NCBI GenBank assembly: GCA_938049225.1
Contig: CALICM010000005.1
Span: 24,068 to 88,067 of the forward strand
Source: an uncultured Paracoccaceae bacterium
GTDB lineage: Bacteria; Pseudomonadota; Alphaproteobacteria; Rhodobacterales; Rhodobacteraceae
Length of the DNA stretch: 64,000 nt
Direction: 5' to 3'
The position numbers and the translations under genes are program-made. Position 1 is the stretch's first letter. Every line of letters starts with the position of its first letter. The notes under the pieces were generated by a model. It did not search any database, had not been told where the DNA came from, and saw only the letters and a program-made list of their open reading frames with translations. Of the stretch, positions 1-10,048 are shown piece after piece.

Positions 1-30
1 ATCCGTCAGCACGTCAGCCGCGCCTGTGGC

Positions 31-849
31 TCACAACCACTTGCCCTGGATCACTTGCCGGTAAATGCGGTTCAACCAGCCACCCCCGGTGTTGCGCGCT
101 TCTAGCCCTTGTTGGGTGAGCAGCGCATAGCTGTCTTCGTACCACTCGGTCCCCTGATAATTGTAACCCAGAATGGCCCCGGCAGTCTGCGCATCATCCG
201 TAAGCCCCAGCGAGAGGTAACTTTCCACCAAGCGGTGCAATGCTTCGGGCGTGTGCTGCGAGGTCTGGAACTCTTGCACCACCGCGCGGAACCGATTGAT
301 CGCCGCAGGGTAATGCCCGCGCTTAAGGTAATAGCGCCCGATCTCCATCTCTTTGCCGGCCAGATGGTCCAGCGCCAGATCGAACTTCAGTTCCGCTGAT
401 TTGGTATATTGGCTGTCGGGATAACGCTCGATCGTTTCGCGCAGTGCTTGCAACGCGTCAAACGTCACACTTTGGTCCCGGCCCACATCGACGATCTGGT
501 CGTAATAGCTGAGCGCGATCAGGTACTGTGCATAGGCCGCGTCCTGATCCGCCGGATAAAAATCGAGGTAGCGCTCAGCAGCCGCGCGCGAGCGGTCGAA
601 CAGGTTTGCATCGTAGTACGCGAAGGCGGACATGATGACCGACCGTTTCGCCCACTCAGAATAGGGATAGAGCCGCTCGACTTCGTCAAACAGTCCGGCC
701 GCGCGGAGCGAAGCCCCTTTATCCAACTCCCGCTCGGCGGAAAGGAACAGATCCTGGGCCGAGCGGCTTTCGACCTCAACTTCACCCTCGCCGCGACCAC
801 AGGCGGTCAGACCAAGCATGCAAATCAGTACGATTCCCAGACGGCGCAT
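31..849 (-). CDS. bamD: Outer membrane assembly lipoprotein BamD
   Basis: BamD is a periplasmic lipoprotein of the BAM complex, which folds beta-barrel proteins into the outer membrane. The ATG at 849 gives 272 residues that open with a lipoprotein signal: charged MRR, a hydrophobic run, then lipobox L-T-A-C with the lipidated cysteine at residue 17. The mature part is helical with tetratricopeptide-type repeats (for example around the SYYDQIVDVGRD and FRAVVQEF segments), as in the YfiO/BamD family. The frame stays open upstream to 930, but that extension lacks a signal peptide, so 849 is preferred. It lies downstream of lpxC on the same strand, the usual end of the alphaproteobacterial dcw cluster. 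Identification is secure. Confidence 0.93.
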   Translation of the reverse strand: MRRLGIVLICMLGLTACGRGEGEVEVESRSAQDLFLSAERELDKGASLRAAGLFDEVERLYPYSEWAKRSVIMSAFAYYDANLFDRSRAAAERYLDFYPADQDAAYAQYLIALSYYDQIVDVGRDQSVTFDALQALRETIERYPDSQYTKSAELKFDLALDHLAGKEMEIGRYYLKRGHYPAAINRFRAVVQEFQTSQHTPEALHRLVESYLSLGLTDDAQTAGAILGYNYQGTEWYEDSYALLTQQGLEARNTGGGWLNRIYRQVIQGKWL

Positions 850-956
850 GACGTCCCTCTTTTCACATATACTCAATACTAGGTGATCTAGCACATCTGT
901 GAAACCGGGAAAAAGGGGACGTGGGGTCAAAAGACCGGCGCCCTGAAGGCAGTGTG

Positions 957-1877
957 TCAGCCCACCGCCGCCAGATCAGCCTCGACCAGACCAAAGCCAG
1001 GCAAACGCCGGGCTTGATCGTCGTCACACACCACCAACTCGACCGCCCCAGGGGTGGCAAACAGCTTGCGCAAGAGTTGGTTCGTGGGCCCGTGCCCGGC
1101 CCGCAAACCAGTATAGGCCCCGAGGATCGGCGCACCCGCCAGAGCCAAATCGCCCAAGGCGTCCAGCATCTTATGGCGCACACATTCGTCCGCCCTGCGA
1201 AAGCCCTCAGGGTTCAGCACGTCGTCGCCATCGACAACGACCGCATTGTCCAGCGTGCCACCCAACGCCAGGCCGCGCGATTGCATATAATCCACCTCGG
1301 CCCGGCGGCAGAAGGTCCGGCAGTCGCTCAACTCACGGACGAAACAGCCATTTGCCATGTCCAGTTTGCGCATTTGACGGCCAATCGCAGCATCGGGGAA
1401 GTCGATCTCGAAGGCGATCGTAATGCCGTCACAGGGTTCGATCCGTGCGGTGGCATCGCCCACGGTAATCTCGACCGGCTTGACCACGCGCCAAACCGCA
1501 ACCGGCGTATCCGTCTCGTACAATCCCGCCGCCGTGATATCCCGCACGAAACGCCGCGCGCTGCCATCCATGATCGGCACTTCGGGCCCGTCGATGTCGA
1601 TCAGCACATTGTGCAAACCACAGCCAGCAATCGCAGCCATCAGATGCTCAACGGTCGACACGGTCACGCCCGCCGCATTCGACAGTGTGGTATTCAGCAT
1701 CGTATCGGCAACGTTTTTAAAGGTTGCTGGGACAAAAGCATCCCGATCCGTCACGTCGACCCGGCGAAAACGAATACCATGATTTGCCGCCGCGGGGCGC
1801 AAAGTGATGCGTGCCGGCCGGCCCGAATGCAATCCTGTGCCGACGAATTGCACGTCGCGTTTCAAAGTCGTCTGCAC
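957..1877 (-). CDS. lpxC: UDP-3-O-acyl-N-acetylglucosamine deacetylase LpxC
   Basis: LpxC carries out the committed step of lipid A synthesis, zinc-dependent deacetylation of UDP-3-O-acyl-GlcNAc in the cytosol. I start it at the GTG at 1877, giving 306 residues beginning (M)QTTLKRDVQFVGTGLHSG, the usual LpxC N-terminus; a GAAGGAGGGG Shine-Dalgarno lies just upstream. An open frame to 2000 adds 41 residues with no family resemblance. Zinc and catalytic residues are visible at the expected spacing: H78 (VEHLMAA), H235 and D239 (HKMLDALGD), and H262 (GHGPTN). It sits between ftsZ and bamD, all minus strand, with a 233-bp gap from ftsZ that could hold its own promoter. Confidence 0.93.
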   Translation of the reverse strand: MQTTLKRDVQFVGTGLHSGRPARITLRPAAANHGIRFRRVDVTDRDAFVPATFKNVADTMLNTTLSNAAGVTVSTVEHLMAAIAGCGLHNVLIDIDGPEVPIMDGSARRFVRDITAAGLYETDTPVAVWRVVKPVEITVGDATARIEPCDGITIAFEIDFPDAAIGRQMRKLDMANGCFVRELSDCRTFCRRAEVDYMQSRGLALGGTLDNAVVVDGDDVLNPEGFRRADECVRHKMLDALGDLALAGAPILGAYTGLRAGHGPTNQLLRKLFATPGAVELVVCDDDQARRLPGFGLVEADLAAVG

Positions 1878-2089
1878 GAGCCCCTCCTTCAGATCAGCCG
1901 CCAGCCCTTGACCGGTTGCGATCTGGCTGAAATTTGACGCGCTGCACCAAACATCGAAATTTAGAGAAAAATACGCTTTGGGGGCCCAGTTATTCAACAC
2001 AAAGATTATGTCACATTACTACAAGAGTAACATAAGTCGCTGATTAACCATAAAATTTGAGCGCCCGAATCGGACGCCCTGTTCACGAT

Positions 2090-2105
2090 AAGCGGAGCAC
2101 CGCTT
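2090..2105 (-). terminator. Hairpin after ftsZ, possible terminator or RNA-stabilising stem
   Basis: A perfect 6-bp stem (AAGCGG/CCGCTT, loop AGCA) begins 5 bp past the ftsZ stop codon. Outer arms GTTCA (2081-2085) and TGAAC (2105-2109) could extend it across a bulge. There is no T-run after it on the minus strand, so it is not a standard Rho-independent terminator. Confidence 0.3.
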
Positions 2106-2110
2106 GAACG

Positions 2111-3607
2111 TCAGTTTGCCTGACGTCTGAGGAAAGCTGGGATCTCGTGACGGTCCCGCTCGTCATTTTGGCCGTTTTCCGCCGCTGTCAGGGGTGGGGA
2201 TTGCCGCGGTGCGGCATCACGCTCGTCCCTGTGGCCCTGTCCGGTCATCCGGTGGATCAGACTGTTGATCGCAAATCGCGAGCCCTCCTCCACTGCCTGG
2301 GGCCGCGTCGGGCGCGGCGCAGGCGCTTGGGTTTCCGGCACGCGGTTCACCGCCGCCTGCAATCGGGCCAAGGCCTCGGGCGTGGGATCGCCGGGTTGAC
2401 GCGGCTCGGCAGCACCTTCGGGCGCTTCAACCGATTGATGTGCGACCGGCAACTCAGGCTGGGTGGGCTGCGGAACAACAGCGGGTGCCTCGGGCACTGT
2501 TTCACGCACGGCCTGAACATCAGCAAAACTGCGCGCCGCGATCTGTGGTTCAGGCGCGGCCTCGGGGGCAGCCTCGACCACCTTGGGCGCGGGGGCGGGC
2601 TCGGTACGGGTCTGCTCGACCGGCGGCTGGGATTGCCCCTCCTGCAAATCAATGCCCGTGGCCACGACCGACACACGCATCCGGCCGCTCATCTCGGGAT
2701 CCAGGGTGGAGCCGACAATGATGTTCGCCTCGGGATCCACCTCGCCACGGATCCGGTTCGCCGCCTCGTCCAACTCGAACAGTGTCAGATCGGGGCCACC
2801 GGTCACGTTGATCAAGACGCCCTGCGCGCCTTTCAGGCTGATCTCGTCCAGCAGCGGGTTGGCGATGGCCTTTTCGGCGGCATGCACCGCGCGATCCTCG
2901 CCTTCGGCCTCGCCGGTGCCCATCATCGCCTTACCCATCTCGTCCATGACCGAGCGGATGTCGGCAAAGTCCAGATTGATGATCCCGGGCCGCACCATCA
3001 GGTCGGTCACACCTTTGACGCCCTGGTAGAGCACGTCGTCCGCTAGGCTGAACGCCTCGGTAAATGTCGTTTTCTCGTTCGCCAGACGGAATAGGTTCTG
3101 GTTGGGGATCACGATCAGCGTGTCAACCACGCGCTGCAACTCGGCCACGCCTTCCTCGGCTTGGCGCATCCGGCGCCCACCTTCGAACTGAAACGGCTTG
3201 GTCACAACGCCAACGGTTAGCACGCCCATCTCGCGGGCCGCCCTTGCGATGATCGGCGCAGCACCCGTCCCGGTACCGCCACCCATTCCAGCGGTAATAA
3301 AGCACATATGAGCGCCGGCCAATTGATCCACAATCGCCTCGATCGACTCTTCAGCGGCAGCCGAGCCAACGTCGGGGCGCGCGCCAGCGCCCAAACCTTG
3401 GGTCACCTGCACACCAAGCTGCAGCTTTTGCACCGCTTGGTTTTGCGCCAGGGCTTGCGCGTCCGTGTTCGCCACCACGAACTCGGCCCCCTCAAGGTTT
3501 TTTTCGATCATGTTGTTCACGGCGTTTCCGCCAGCGCCACCCACACCGAACACAGTGATACGTGGACGCAGATCATGCTTCTCGGGCATGCTGAGAGTCA
3601 AAGCCAT
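2111..3607 (-). CDS. ftsZ: Cell division GTPase FtsZ
   Basis: FtsZ is the tubulin-like GTPase that polymerises at mid-cell to form the division ring. The 498 residues hold the N-terminal nucleotide fold ([14 protein letters not shown] from residue 20), the tubulin signature GGGTGTG at 109-115, and a conserved C-terminal tail [11 protein letters not shown] that in this family binds FtsA and other partners. Between about residues 325 and 485 lies a long Pro/Ala/Glu-rich linker, typical of alphaproteobacterial FtsZ and longer than in Escherichia coli (383 residues in all). The gene follows ftsQ-ftsA after a 141-bp gap, large enough for a separate ftsZ promoter. The Shine-Dalgarno (AGGCGG) is only moderate. 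Confidence 0.97.
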   Translation of the reverse strand: MALTLSMPEKHDLRPRITVFGVGGAGGNAVNNMIEKNLEGAEFVVANTDAQALAQNQAVQKLQLGVQVTQGLGAGARPDVGSAAAEESIEAIVDQLAGAHMCFITAGMGGGTGTGAAPIIARAAREMGVLTVGVVTKPFQFEGGRRMRQAEEGVAELQRVVDTLIVIPNQNLFRLANEKTTFTEAFSLADDVLYQGVKGVTDLMVRPGIINLDFADIRSVMDEMGKAMMGTGEAEGEDRAVHAAEKAIANPLLDEISLKGAQGVLINVTGGPDLTLFELDEAANRIRGEVDPEANIIVGSTLDPEMSGRMRVSVVATGIDLQEGQSQPPVEQTRTEPAPAPKVVEAAPEAAPEPQIAARSFADVQAVRETVPEAPAVVPQPTQPELPVAHQSVEAPEGAAEPRQPGDPTPEALARLQAAVNRVPETQAPAPRPTRPQAVEEGSRFAINSLIHRMTGQGHRDERDAAPRQSPPLTAAENGQNDERDRHEIPAFLRRQAN

Positions 3608-3748
3608 TTTTATACCGCCTGTAATAGTGACCGCTTGATTAACCTACGGTTCTTTGCCGTTTCTGCTGATTCGCAAGGTAGCTCATCCGCCCGCTTACGT
3701 CACGGATTTTGTGCTGTTTATGGCACAGAACCGCTTATTTTGTGCCTG

Positions 3749-5089
3749 TCACCAGTTCTCGCGAAACCACTTCAGCGCCCGGCGCACCCGGCGCGCGCCG
3801 ATCAAATCGCTGGGCATCTCGAAATCCCAACACTCGTCCTGGGGGTGACTGGCATGCAACGCCAAACCGACGGCCGCCGCGAACGCGGGCCCTGTTGCGG
3901 CCTGCGGAAGGCCCTGGACGCGCAACGGTTTGCCGATCCGAACCTGTCGCCCCAAAATCCGCTGCGCCAGGCTCTCTAACCCCGGCACTTGCGCGGAGCC
4001 ACCAGTAAGCACCACCCGCTGCCCGGGCAGATACTCAAACCCCGATGCGTCCAGGCGATCCCGCACCTCCTCAAGGATCTCCTCCATCCGGGGTCGCATC
4101 ACGCCGATCAACTCGGACCGGCTGACCTGTCGACGATCCTCGACCCGCTCGTGCATGGCAGCATGCGGCGAGGGGATTTCGATCAAGTCCCGATCATCCA
4201 TCCCCGTGGCCATGACCCCGCCATGCACCGTCTTGATCCGCTCGGCCACCGACATCGACACCTGCAAGCCCTGGCAGATATCAGACGACAAATGATGCCC
4301 CCCCAAAGGCACCGCGTCCGCGTAAATCATATGCCGCTTGGCAAAGATCGAGATGCCGCTGGTCCCACCGCCCAGGTCGATACAAGCAGCACCCAATTCC
4401 TGCTCATCCTCGACCAAGGCCGCGATCCCACTGGCATAAGACGAAACGGTCAGCCCCGCCAGCTCAAGGTCACACCGCCGGATACAATGGAGCAAGTTGT
4501 GTACCGGGGCCGCATCGACCGTCAGCAGATGCATATCGACGGACAGTCGACCGCCGATCTGGCCCCGCGGATCGTTCAAACCCGTGCGCCCATCCAAGGT
4601 GAAGTTCACCGGCATTGCATGCAGCGCCTCGCGCTCGGCGCCGTAATCCGGCACATCGCAAGCGGCCAGCACATGGCCGACGTCCTGCTCGGACACCTCA
4701 CCGTATTCCACCCGCACATCGCCACTCATCCCGTAAGAGCGGGGCAGACCGCCACCGAAACACGCAATCACATGGTCGACCCGCACATCGGCCATCTTTT
4801 GCGCCGCTTGCACAGCGGTGCGGATCGCCCGCTCGGTCTCATCCATCGCGGCGATCTCGCCCGTTCGCACCCCACGCGATCGGGTGGTCGCGGCCCCGAT
4901 CACCCGAAACGCGCCATGGGTCAGGCCGCGTTTGGGCAAACTGCCCTCGCCCTCGCGCCCCGGCGCGAACTGTAGGACCAGGCAGCTGATCTTGCTGGTG
5001 CCGATATCCAAAACAGCCACCACACCTCGCCTGAGCGCCGCCTCGCGCCGGGCCCGCATCGCGCGCTGCGCTTCGAACACATGGCTCAT
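3749..5089 (-). CDS. ftsA: Cell division protein FtsA
   Basis: FtsA is an actin-like ATPase that tethers FtsZ filaments to the inner membrane and recruits later divisome proteins. The 446-residue product has the actin-fold phosphate loop motif VVAVLDIGTSKISCLVLQ near residues 23-40, the second ATP motif IDLGGGTSGISIF, and an adenosine motif VVLTGGSAQVPGL near the C-terminal third. The C-terminus (RALKWFRENW) is an amphipathic helix of the kind that binds membrane. The start ATG overlaps the ftsQ stop in an ATGA, so translation is probably coupled. Length is slightly above the usual 410-430 because of the N-terminal arginine-rich stretch. Confidence 0.96.
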   Translation of the reverse strand: MSHVFEAQRAMRARREAALRRGVVAVLDIGTSKISCLVLQFAPGREGEGSLPKRGLTHGAFRVIGAATTRSRGVRTGEIAAMDETERAIRTAVQAAQKMADVRVDHVIACFGGGLPRSYGMSGDVRVEYGEVSEQDVGHVLAACDVPDYGAEREALHAMPVNFTLDGRTGLNDPRGQIGGRLSVDMHLLTVDAAPVHNLLHCIRRCDLELAGLTVSSYASGIAALVEDEQELGAACIDLGGGTSGISIFAKRHMIYADAVPLGGHHLSSDICQGLQVSMSVAERIKTVHGGVMATGMDDRDLIEIPSPHAAMHERVEDRRQVSRSELIGVMRPRMEEILEEVRDRLDASGFEYLPGQRVVLTGGSAQVPGLESLAQRILGRQVRIGKPLRVQGLPQAATGPAFAAAVGLALHASHPQDECWDFEMPSDLIGARRVRRALKWFRENW

Positions 5090-5958
5090 GTGTCTTCTTC
5101 TCCGATTAGTCCGCGCGCACGGCGCAACTGGTAAAGAGCATCCGCGCTCAGGCGTAGGATCGGCCGACGGCCATCGCGCATGTCGACCGCAACCAGATCG
5201 CGCGACAAGATATCGTCGGCATCATGCAGCGCCATGACCCGGGCCAGCGCCTCGGCCGCGCCCACCTCGGGCAGCAAAATGCGCGGGCCGTCTTGCAACG
5301 CGATCGTCCAGCGCCGTGCGCCCACCCTACGCAAAGCGCGGATGTCCCCCGCGATCGGCTGCGCCAAATCCAGCAGCACCAGCGCTTCGGCCACCGCCTT
5401 GTTCGCCCCCTCGCCCACCAGGATAGGCAAATCGGGCCGCACGGCCCTGTTGGGGATCACGCCAAGGCGCATCCCCTCGGCATCGATCAGTTTTAGACCC
5501 TCGGCACTGCGCCACAGCACTTTCGGCTCGCGTTCGGTGACCGAGATCTTGAGCAGCCCACCGCCCTCAATCCGGACATGGGCCGCCGCCACCGCCTCGA
5601 TCGCCGTGATTTTTTCATGCAGCAGCGAAAGGTCCAGATCCATCGAACTGACTGGCAGCGACAGATCCATATTGTCTTTTAGCGCCGTCGCCATGTCGGG
5701 GCTCATGTCGTCCAGGACGATATTGGTAACCATCAAGCCGGGATGCGAGGCAACCTGCTGACGCAAAGCCGCCGTCTGCGCCTTGGACCACGCCTGTACA
5801 TCCGGGTTCAAGGCGATGCTCAAAACCAGGCCGAGAAGCGCGCCCAAAGGCAAACCGATGCGGACCAAATTTCGGATGGCGGGGGTGAGCCACAGGCGCT
5901 GAAGCCTGTACTTCACCCGGCTGGGCGCGGGGTCACGCCGAACCTTTACCGGAAGCAC
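5086..5958 (-). CDS. ftsQ: Cell division protein FtsQ
   Basis: FtsQ is a bitopic inner-membrane protein linking early and late divisome components. I place the start at a GTG at 5958, preceded at 7 nt by GGAGG, giving 290 residues beginning (M)LPVKVRRDPAPSRVKYRLQR. The RRDPAPSR motif near the start is usual in Rhodobacteraceae FtsQ. One membrane helix (about residues 33-52, LVRIGLPLGALLGLVLSIAL) is followed by a periplasmic POTRA domain and a C-terminal FtsQ domain. The gene overlaps the end of ddl by 13 bp and ftsA by 4 bp (ATGA). The frame runs open to 6138 inside ddl, but that extension is only a shadow. Confidence 0.93.
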   Translation of the reverse strand: MLPVKVRRDPAPSRVKYRLQRLWLTPAIRNLVRIGLPLGALLGLVLSIALNPDVQAWSKAQTAALRQQVASHPGLMVTNIVLDDMSPDMATALKDNMDLSLPVSSMDLDLSLLHEKITAIEAVAAAHVRIEGGGLLKISVTEREPKVLWRSAEGLKLIDAEGMRLGVIPNRAVRPDLPILVGEGANKAVAEALVLLDLAQPIAGDIRALRRVGARRWTIALQDGPRILLPEVGAAEALARVMALHDADDILSRDLVAVDMRDGRRPILRLSADALYQLRRARGLIGEEDT

Positions 5959-6860
5959 GAAGCATCCTCCACCATCCAGGAGACAAGCTGCCCAAAGGGT
6001 ATTCCGCAATGGGCAGCTTGTTCCGGTGCCAGGGAGGTGGGGGTCATCCCTGGCTGTGTGTTGGTTTCTAGCAAGAAGAGACCGTTTATCCCCCTGCTTT
6101 CGTCCCAACGCAGATCTGTGCGCGATACGCCCCGACAACCCAGAGCATTGTGCGCACGTAGTGCAAAATCGAGGCAGGCGTCGAAAATCTCTCCCGGCAC
6201 GTTTGCCGGAACCACGTGACGCGACCCGCCTTCAGCATACTTTGCCTGATAATCGTACCAACCGTTGGTTAATATATCGGTAACGCTGAGCGCCCTGTCG
6301 CCCATGACTGTAACAGACAACTCACGTCCCGGAATAAACGCCTCGGCCATCACAACCTCTGGCATGTCCGGGTTCAAATTTGCGGGCCCGTTGGCCCCTT
6401 CAGGCACGATGTAGACCCCCACCGAGCTGCCCTCGTTATAGGGCTTCACCACATAGGGTGGCGGCATCGGGTGATTCGCACGCGCCTGATCGGCGCTCAC
6501 CAACTCGTGACGCACCACCGGCAAACCGTGGGCGGCATAGATCTCTTTGGTGCGGACCTTGTCCATCGCCAGGGCCGAGGCCATGACCCCGGAGTGGGTA
6601 TAGGGAATACGCAGCCATTCCAGGATGCCCTGCATGCAGCCATCCTCGCCCCAGCGGCCGTGCAAGGCATTGAACACAACATCCGGGGCGGCGGCGGTGA
6701 GCTTTGCAAACAGGTCTTCGCCCGCGTCGATCTCGACAACGTCAAAGCCTTCGGTCCGCAAAGCAGCCGCACATTCGCGTCCCGTGACAAGCGAGACGTC
6801 GCGCTCGGCGGAAGGCCCGCCCTTTAGCACTGCAATGCGGGTGTGTGTCCTGCTCGACAT
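5946..6860 (-). CDS. ddl: D-alanine--D-alanine ligase
   Basis: This cytosolic ATP-grasp enzyme joins two D-alanines to make the dipeptide that MurF adds to the peptidoglycan precursor. The 304-residue protein begins with the family motif VLKGGPSAERDVSL and shows the ATP-grasp core (PYVVKPYNEGSSVGVYIV), and the metal-binding and product loop near the C-terminus (FLLETNTQPGMTPTSL). Start ATG at 6860 has GAGG six bases upstream. It lies between murB (91-bp gap) and ftsQ (13-bp overlap), the normal dcw position. Length is typical of the DdlB type. Confidence 0.95.
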   Translation of the reverse strand: MSSRTHTRIAVLKGGPSAERDVSLVTGRECAAALRTEGFDVVEIDAGEDLFAKLTAAAPDVVFNALHGRWGEDGCMQGILEWLRIPYTHSGVMASALAMDKVRTKEIYAAHGLPVVRHELVSADQARANHPMPPPYVVKPYNEGSSVGVYIVPEGANGPANLNPDMPEVVMAEAFIPGRELSVTVMGDRALSVTDILTNGWYDYQAKYAEGGSRHVVPANVPGEIFDACLDFALRAHNALGCRGVSRTDLRWDESRGINGLFLLETNTQPGMTPTSLAPEQAAHCGIPFGQLVSWMVEDASCFR

Positions 6861-6951
6861 AACCCGCCTCGGTCTTTGCCCTGGGGTTTCGGCTTCTGCT
6901 GGCCGCCCTCAGGGTCGTTTTATGGTCATGCTGTCAGCCCACCACCCCTTG

Positions 6952-7875
6952 TTAAGGGTCACCCACGCGCATGATCTCCCACTCTAGGTTGATGTTGAAA
7001 CAGTCTGAAACTCTTTTCCTGACCGCCTCGCCCAACTCCTCGAGGTCTGTGGCAGAAGCGTCACTTTTGTTAATTAAAAAATTCGCGTGCTTCACGCTCA
7101 TCTGCGCCCCGCCGCGGATGGCACCTTGCATGCCCGCGTCCTGGATCAGCTTCCACGCCTTCAGGTCATGCACATCATCGCCCCGACCGGTCGAGCTGTA
7201 TCCAGCAGGGTTTCGAAACGTCGACCCGGCCGAGCGTTCCTTGACCGGCTGCGTTTCGGCCCGCTTGGCCAGCGCCGCCTCCATCCTTGCCTCAATGTCC
7301 TTTGGCGCGTCCTGCGCGCCTTCGAACACGGCATCGATCAAGATCATATCCGGCGGCAACGCCGTTGATCGATACGCGAACCCCATATCCGCAGGACCCA
7401 AGGTGACCAGAGTGCCATCGCGCGACACAGCCCGCGCTTCGACAAAGACATCCGCGACATAAGATCCATAACAGCCCGCATTCATCCGGCACGCGCCGCC
7501 AACGGCCCCTGGGATGGTTCGCAAAAACCCCAGATCGATCCCCGCCGACGCCGCCCGCCGCGCGACATGGGCGTCCAACAGCGCGGCCCCGGCACGCACA
7601 CGGGTGTCGCTAAGCACCTCGAACCCACTGAACCCCCGTCCTAAACGGACCACGACACCGCGGATGCCGCCGTCACGAATGATCAAGTTCGAGCCGACGC
7701 CCAGGGGGAACACCGGCACATCCTTCGGTAGTGCTGCGAGAAACGCCTGCAGGTCCTCAAGATCCGCGGGCTGAAATAGCCACTCGGCCGGGCCGCCGAC
7801 GCGTAGCCAGCTTAGCTCGGCCAGGGGGCGCCCCGGCGTGAGCACCCCGCGCACGCGGGGCATCGCATCGGTCAT
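6952..7875 (-). CDS. murB: UDP-N-acetylenolpyruvoylglucosamine reductase MurB
   Basis: MurB reduces UDP-GlcNAc-enolpyruvate to UDP-MurNAc using FAD and NADPH. With ATG at 7875 it has 307 residues. FAD-binding motifs are clear ([20 protein letters not shown] and [18 protein letters not shown]), as is the catalytic-serine region [10 protein letters not shown]; this is the shorter type II-like MurB found in Alphaproteobacteria. The start codon overlaps the stop of the small membrane gene upstream in ATGA, which fixes the start; the open frame back to 8028 is a shadow of that gene. It lies upstream of ddl in the same transcription direction. Confidence 0.95.
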   Translation of the reverse strand: MTDAMPRVRGVLTPGRPLAELSWLRVGGPAEWLFQPADLEDLQAFLAALPKDVPVFPLGVGSNLIIRDGGIRGVVVRLGRGFSGFEVLSDTRVRAGAALLDAHVARRAASAGIDLGFLRTIPGAVGGACRMNAGCYGSYVADVFVEARAVSRDGTLVTLGPADMGFAYRSTALPPDMILIDAVFEGAQDAPKDIEARMEAALAKRAETQPVKERSAGSTFRNPAGYSSTGRGDDVHDLKAWKLIQDAGMQGAIRGGAQMSVKHANFLINKSDASATDLEELGEAVRKRVSDCFNINLEWEIMRVGDP

Positions 7876-8138
7876 CCGCGCCACCGATAGGCAATCCGTG
7901 CGGCCAGCCAGGCCAATGCGGCGACGCAGACCGTCAATCCAGCAGCCAAACCAACGATCACCCCCACCTGGTCCGAGATCAGACCGATCCCCGCCCAAAC
8001 GGCCGCTGGCCCCAATGCAAGAACCCAAGCCACCCGGCGATAGACCGCCTTGGGCAACACCTGTGCCATGAGAAAAAAGGTCACGAACATCAACAACGGG
8101 ACAGCCAGCAAATAGAGCAGCATCGGTGTCTGCATCAT
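7872..8138 (-). CDS. Small membrane protein of unknown function between DUF2484 gene and murB
   Basis: The 88-residue product has three hydrophobic segments (about residues 6-25, 36-53 and 58-78) and little else: [18 protein letters not shown], then [16 protein letters not shown], then [19 protein letters not shown], ending in an Arg/Trp-rich tail. I do not recognise a family. Two consecutive ATG codons (8138 and 8135) follow AAGGGG; either could start it. Its stop overlaps the murB start by 4 bp, so it is read as part of the dcw operon and translation of murB may depend on it. A real gene is likely because of the coupling on the murB side; the function is unknown. Confidence 0.7.
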   Translation of the reverse strand: MMQTPMLLYLLAVPLLMFVTFFLMAQVLPKAVYRRVAWVLALGPAAVWAGIGLISDQVGVIVGLAAGLTVCVAALAWLAARIAYRWRG

Positions 8139-8145
8139 CAGCCCC

Positions 8146-8400
8146 TTACAATCCCCGGTGCGATGCAAACCGCCGCAACCATGCCCCCACATACCGCAAA
8201 GGCCACCGCAAGATCGAAGCCCCGGCGACCCCCACGATTAGCGCCACCTGCCATCCATTTTGTACCCCCACATACCCCACAATTGGCAGCCCCGTGGCGA
8301 TCAGTGCATAGGCCTGTGGCCAGTGGCTGCGCTTTGAGGGCAGCATCGCCACCACATTGGCGATAACAGCCCAAAGACACGCCAACAGAAGCGATGTCAT
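8146..8400 (-). CDS. DUF2484 family small membrane protein
   Basis: This 84-residue protein resembles the DUF2484 family, a small two-to-three-helix membrane protein that in Rhodobacteraceae lies between murC and murB. The start [22 protein letters not shown] and the tail ILRWPLRYVGAWLRRF match what I know of the family. The ATG at 8400 overlaps the stop of the preceding gene in ATGA; the frame is open to 8424 but that start would not be coupled. No catalytic residues are apparent. Its invariable place beside the Mur ligases suggests a role in envelope synthesis, but that is inference only. Confidence 0.78.
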   Translation of the reverse strand: MTSLLLACLWAVIANVVAMLPSKRSHWPQAYALIATGLPIVGYVGVQNGWQVALIVGVAGASILRWPLRYVGAWLRRFASHRGL

Positions 8401-8648
8401 TGCTGCCCCCGCAACCGACGCCACAGGTATTTCGCCGCAAACAGCGCCGGATAGCGATAGATCGACAGCGCCGCCAGAAACAGCAAGACCGCCCAGAGCA
8501 CGCCGAAATCAACGGCCACGGCGACCAGCACCGCCGGAAACAGCACCAACATCGCCACAGCATAGGGTTTGTGTTGTGGAAAAGGCATCAGGGCCACCAG
8601 CGAGACCAAGACGACCCAAACCAACCCCAATGCAGCGCTCCAGATCAT
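8397..8648 (-). CDS. Second DUF2484-like small membrane protein
   Basis: An 83-residue membrane protein with the same layout as the next gene: N-terminal helix ([21 protein letters not shown]), a polar turn, two further hydrophobic runs, and a basic tail ([15 protein letters not shown]). The similarity in length, topology and the R-x-P-x-L-x-x-x-x-x-x-R-R tail suggests a divergent tandem duplicate of DUF2484. Both ends are coupled by ATGA overlaps, to murC before it and to the other DUF2484 gene after it, so it belongs to the dcw operon. Function is unknown. Confidence 0.72.
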   Translation of the reverse strand: MIWSAALGLVWVVLVSLVALMPFPQHKPYAVAMLVLFPAVLVAVAVDFGVLWAVLLFLAALSIYRYPALFAAKYLWRRLRGQQ

Positions 8649-10045
8649 GCGTCCGTCAGCGCCTCCGGCAGATCATGCGCCCAGCCCGAGATGCTGCCCG
8701 CGCCCAGACATACGACCATATCCCCCGGCTCGGCCACCTCGCGGATAAATCCGGGTAAACCTGCCTCGTCATCCAGGGCCACCGCCTGCCGGTGCCCATG
8801 CGCCTTAAGCCCCGCGACCAGGCTGGCACGATCCGCCCCTTCGACCGGGGCTTCGCCAGCGGCATAGATATCCGCGATCGCCACCACATCGGCGTCGTTG
8901 AAACAGGTGCAAAACTCTTCGAACAAATCGGACAAGCGGCTGTAGCGATGCGGCTGATGTACCGCGATCACCTTACCACTGGTCGCCTGCCGTGCCGCTT
9001 TCAGCACAGCCGCAATCTCAACCGGGTGATGCCCATAATCATCGATGATCGTCACGCCACCAACCTCGGCCACCTTGGTAAACCGCCGATTAACACCGCC
9101 GAACCCGTCCAAAGCGCTGCGGATCTCGTCATGGCTCACGCCCAAATGCCGTGCCACTGCAATCGCTGACAGAGCATTCGAGACATTGTGGTCCCCCGGC
9201 ATCGGCAAGCTGAGCCCATCGATCACATCGCCCTCGCCCGACAGCACCACATCGAACTTTGCCACCCCGCCTTCGTAGCGCAGATCCATCACCCGTACGT
9301 CCGCTTGCGGGTTAAACCCATAGGTGATCACCCGCCGATCATGGATCCGCCCAACCAGCGCCTGCACCTCAGGGTGATCGATGCAGCAGACGGCCACACC
9401 ATAGAACGGGATATTGGACACGAAGGTATCGAAAGCCGCGCGCAGCGTATCGAAATCACCGTAGTGGTCCATATGTTCCGGGTCGATATTGGTCACAATG
9501 GCAATCGTCGCGGGCAGTCGGTTAAAGGTGCCGTCGCTTTCGTCCGCCTCGACCACCATCCATTCGCCCGCGCCCATCCGCGCATTGGATCCATAGGCAT
9601 GGATGATCCCACCGTTGATCACCGTGGGGTCCAACCCGCCGCCATCCAGCAGGGCGGCAACCATCGATGTCGTCGTGGTCTTCCCGTGCGTGCCAGCCAC
9701 CGCCACGTTGTTCTTTAGCCGCATCAACTCGGCCAACATCTCGGCACGTCTGACAACCGGCAGCTTCAAGCTGCGGGCTGTATCCAGCTCGGCATTCCCC
9801 GGCTTGATCGCCGACGAGATCACGACCACCGCCGCCCCTTTCAGGTTCGCCGCCCGCTGTCCAATGAAGATCGTCGCACCCCGTTCCGCCAAACGCCGCG
9901 TGATTGGACTCTCGCGCAAATCCGATCCCTGCACCCGATAGCCATGGTTCAGCAGAACCTCGGCGATGCCCGACATGCCGATGCCGCCAATCCCCACGAA
10001 ATGGATCGGTCCAATATCATGCGGCATGCGTGTCGCGGCATTCAT
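8645..10045 (-). CDS. murC: UDP-N-acetylmuramate--L-alanine ligase MurC
   Basis: MurC adds L-alanine to UDP-MurNAc, the first peptide step of the peptidoglycan precursor, using ATP. The 466 residues show the Rossmann-like N-domain ([19 protein letters not shown] from residue 14), the Mur-ligase P-loop [13 protein letters not shown] from residue 118, and the central-domain motif EADESDGTF. The C-terminal domain holds [10 protein letters not shown] and HQPHRYSRL, both typical of MurC. The start at 10045 is 3 bp after the murG stop. The stop overlaps the DUF2484-like gene by 4 bp. Confidence 0.96.
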   Translation of the reverse strand: MNAATRMPHDIGPIHFVGIGGIGMSGIAEVLLNHGYRVQGSDLRESPITRRLAERGATIFIGQRAANLKGAAVVVISSAIKPGNAELDTARSLKLPVVRRAEMLAELMRLKNNVAVAGTHGKTTTTSMVAALLDGGGLDPTVINGGIIHAYGSNARMGAGEWMVVEADESDGTFNRLPATIAIVTNIDPEHMDHYGDFDTLRAAFDTFVSNIPFYGVAVCCIDHPEVQALVGRIHDRRVITYGFNPQADVRVMDLRYEGGVAKFDVVLSGEGDVIDGLSLPMPGDHNVSNALSAIAVARHLGVSHDEIRSALDGFGGVNRRFTKVAEVGGVTIIDDYGHHPVEIAAVLKAARQATSGKVIAVHQPHRYSRLSDLFEEFCTCFNDADVVAIADIYAAGEAPVEGADRASLVAGLKAHGHRQAVALDDEAGLPGFIREVAEPGDMVVCLGAGSISGWAHDLPEALTDA

Positions 10046-10048
10046 CGA

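Noticed and set aside
2018..2060. AT-rich stretch between lpxC and ftsZ as a strong promoter
   Set aside because: No -35/-10 pair with acceptable spacing could be placed on the minus strand.
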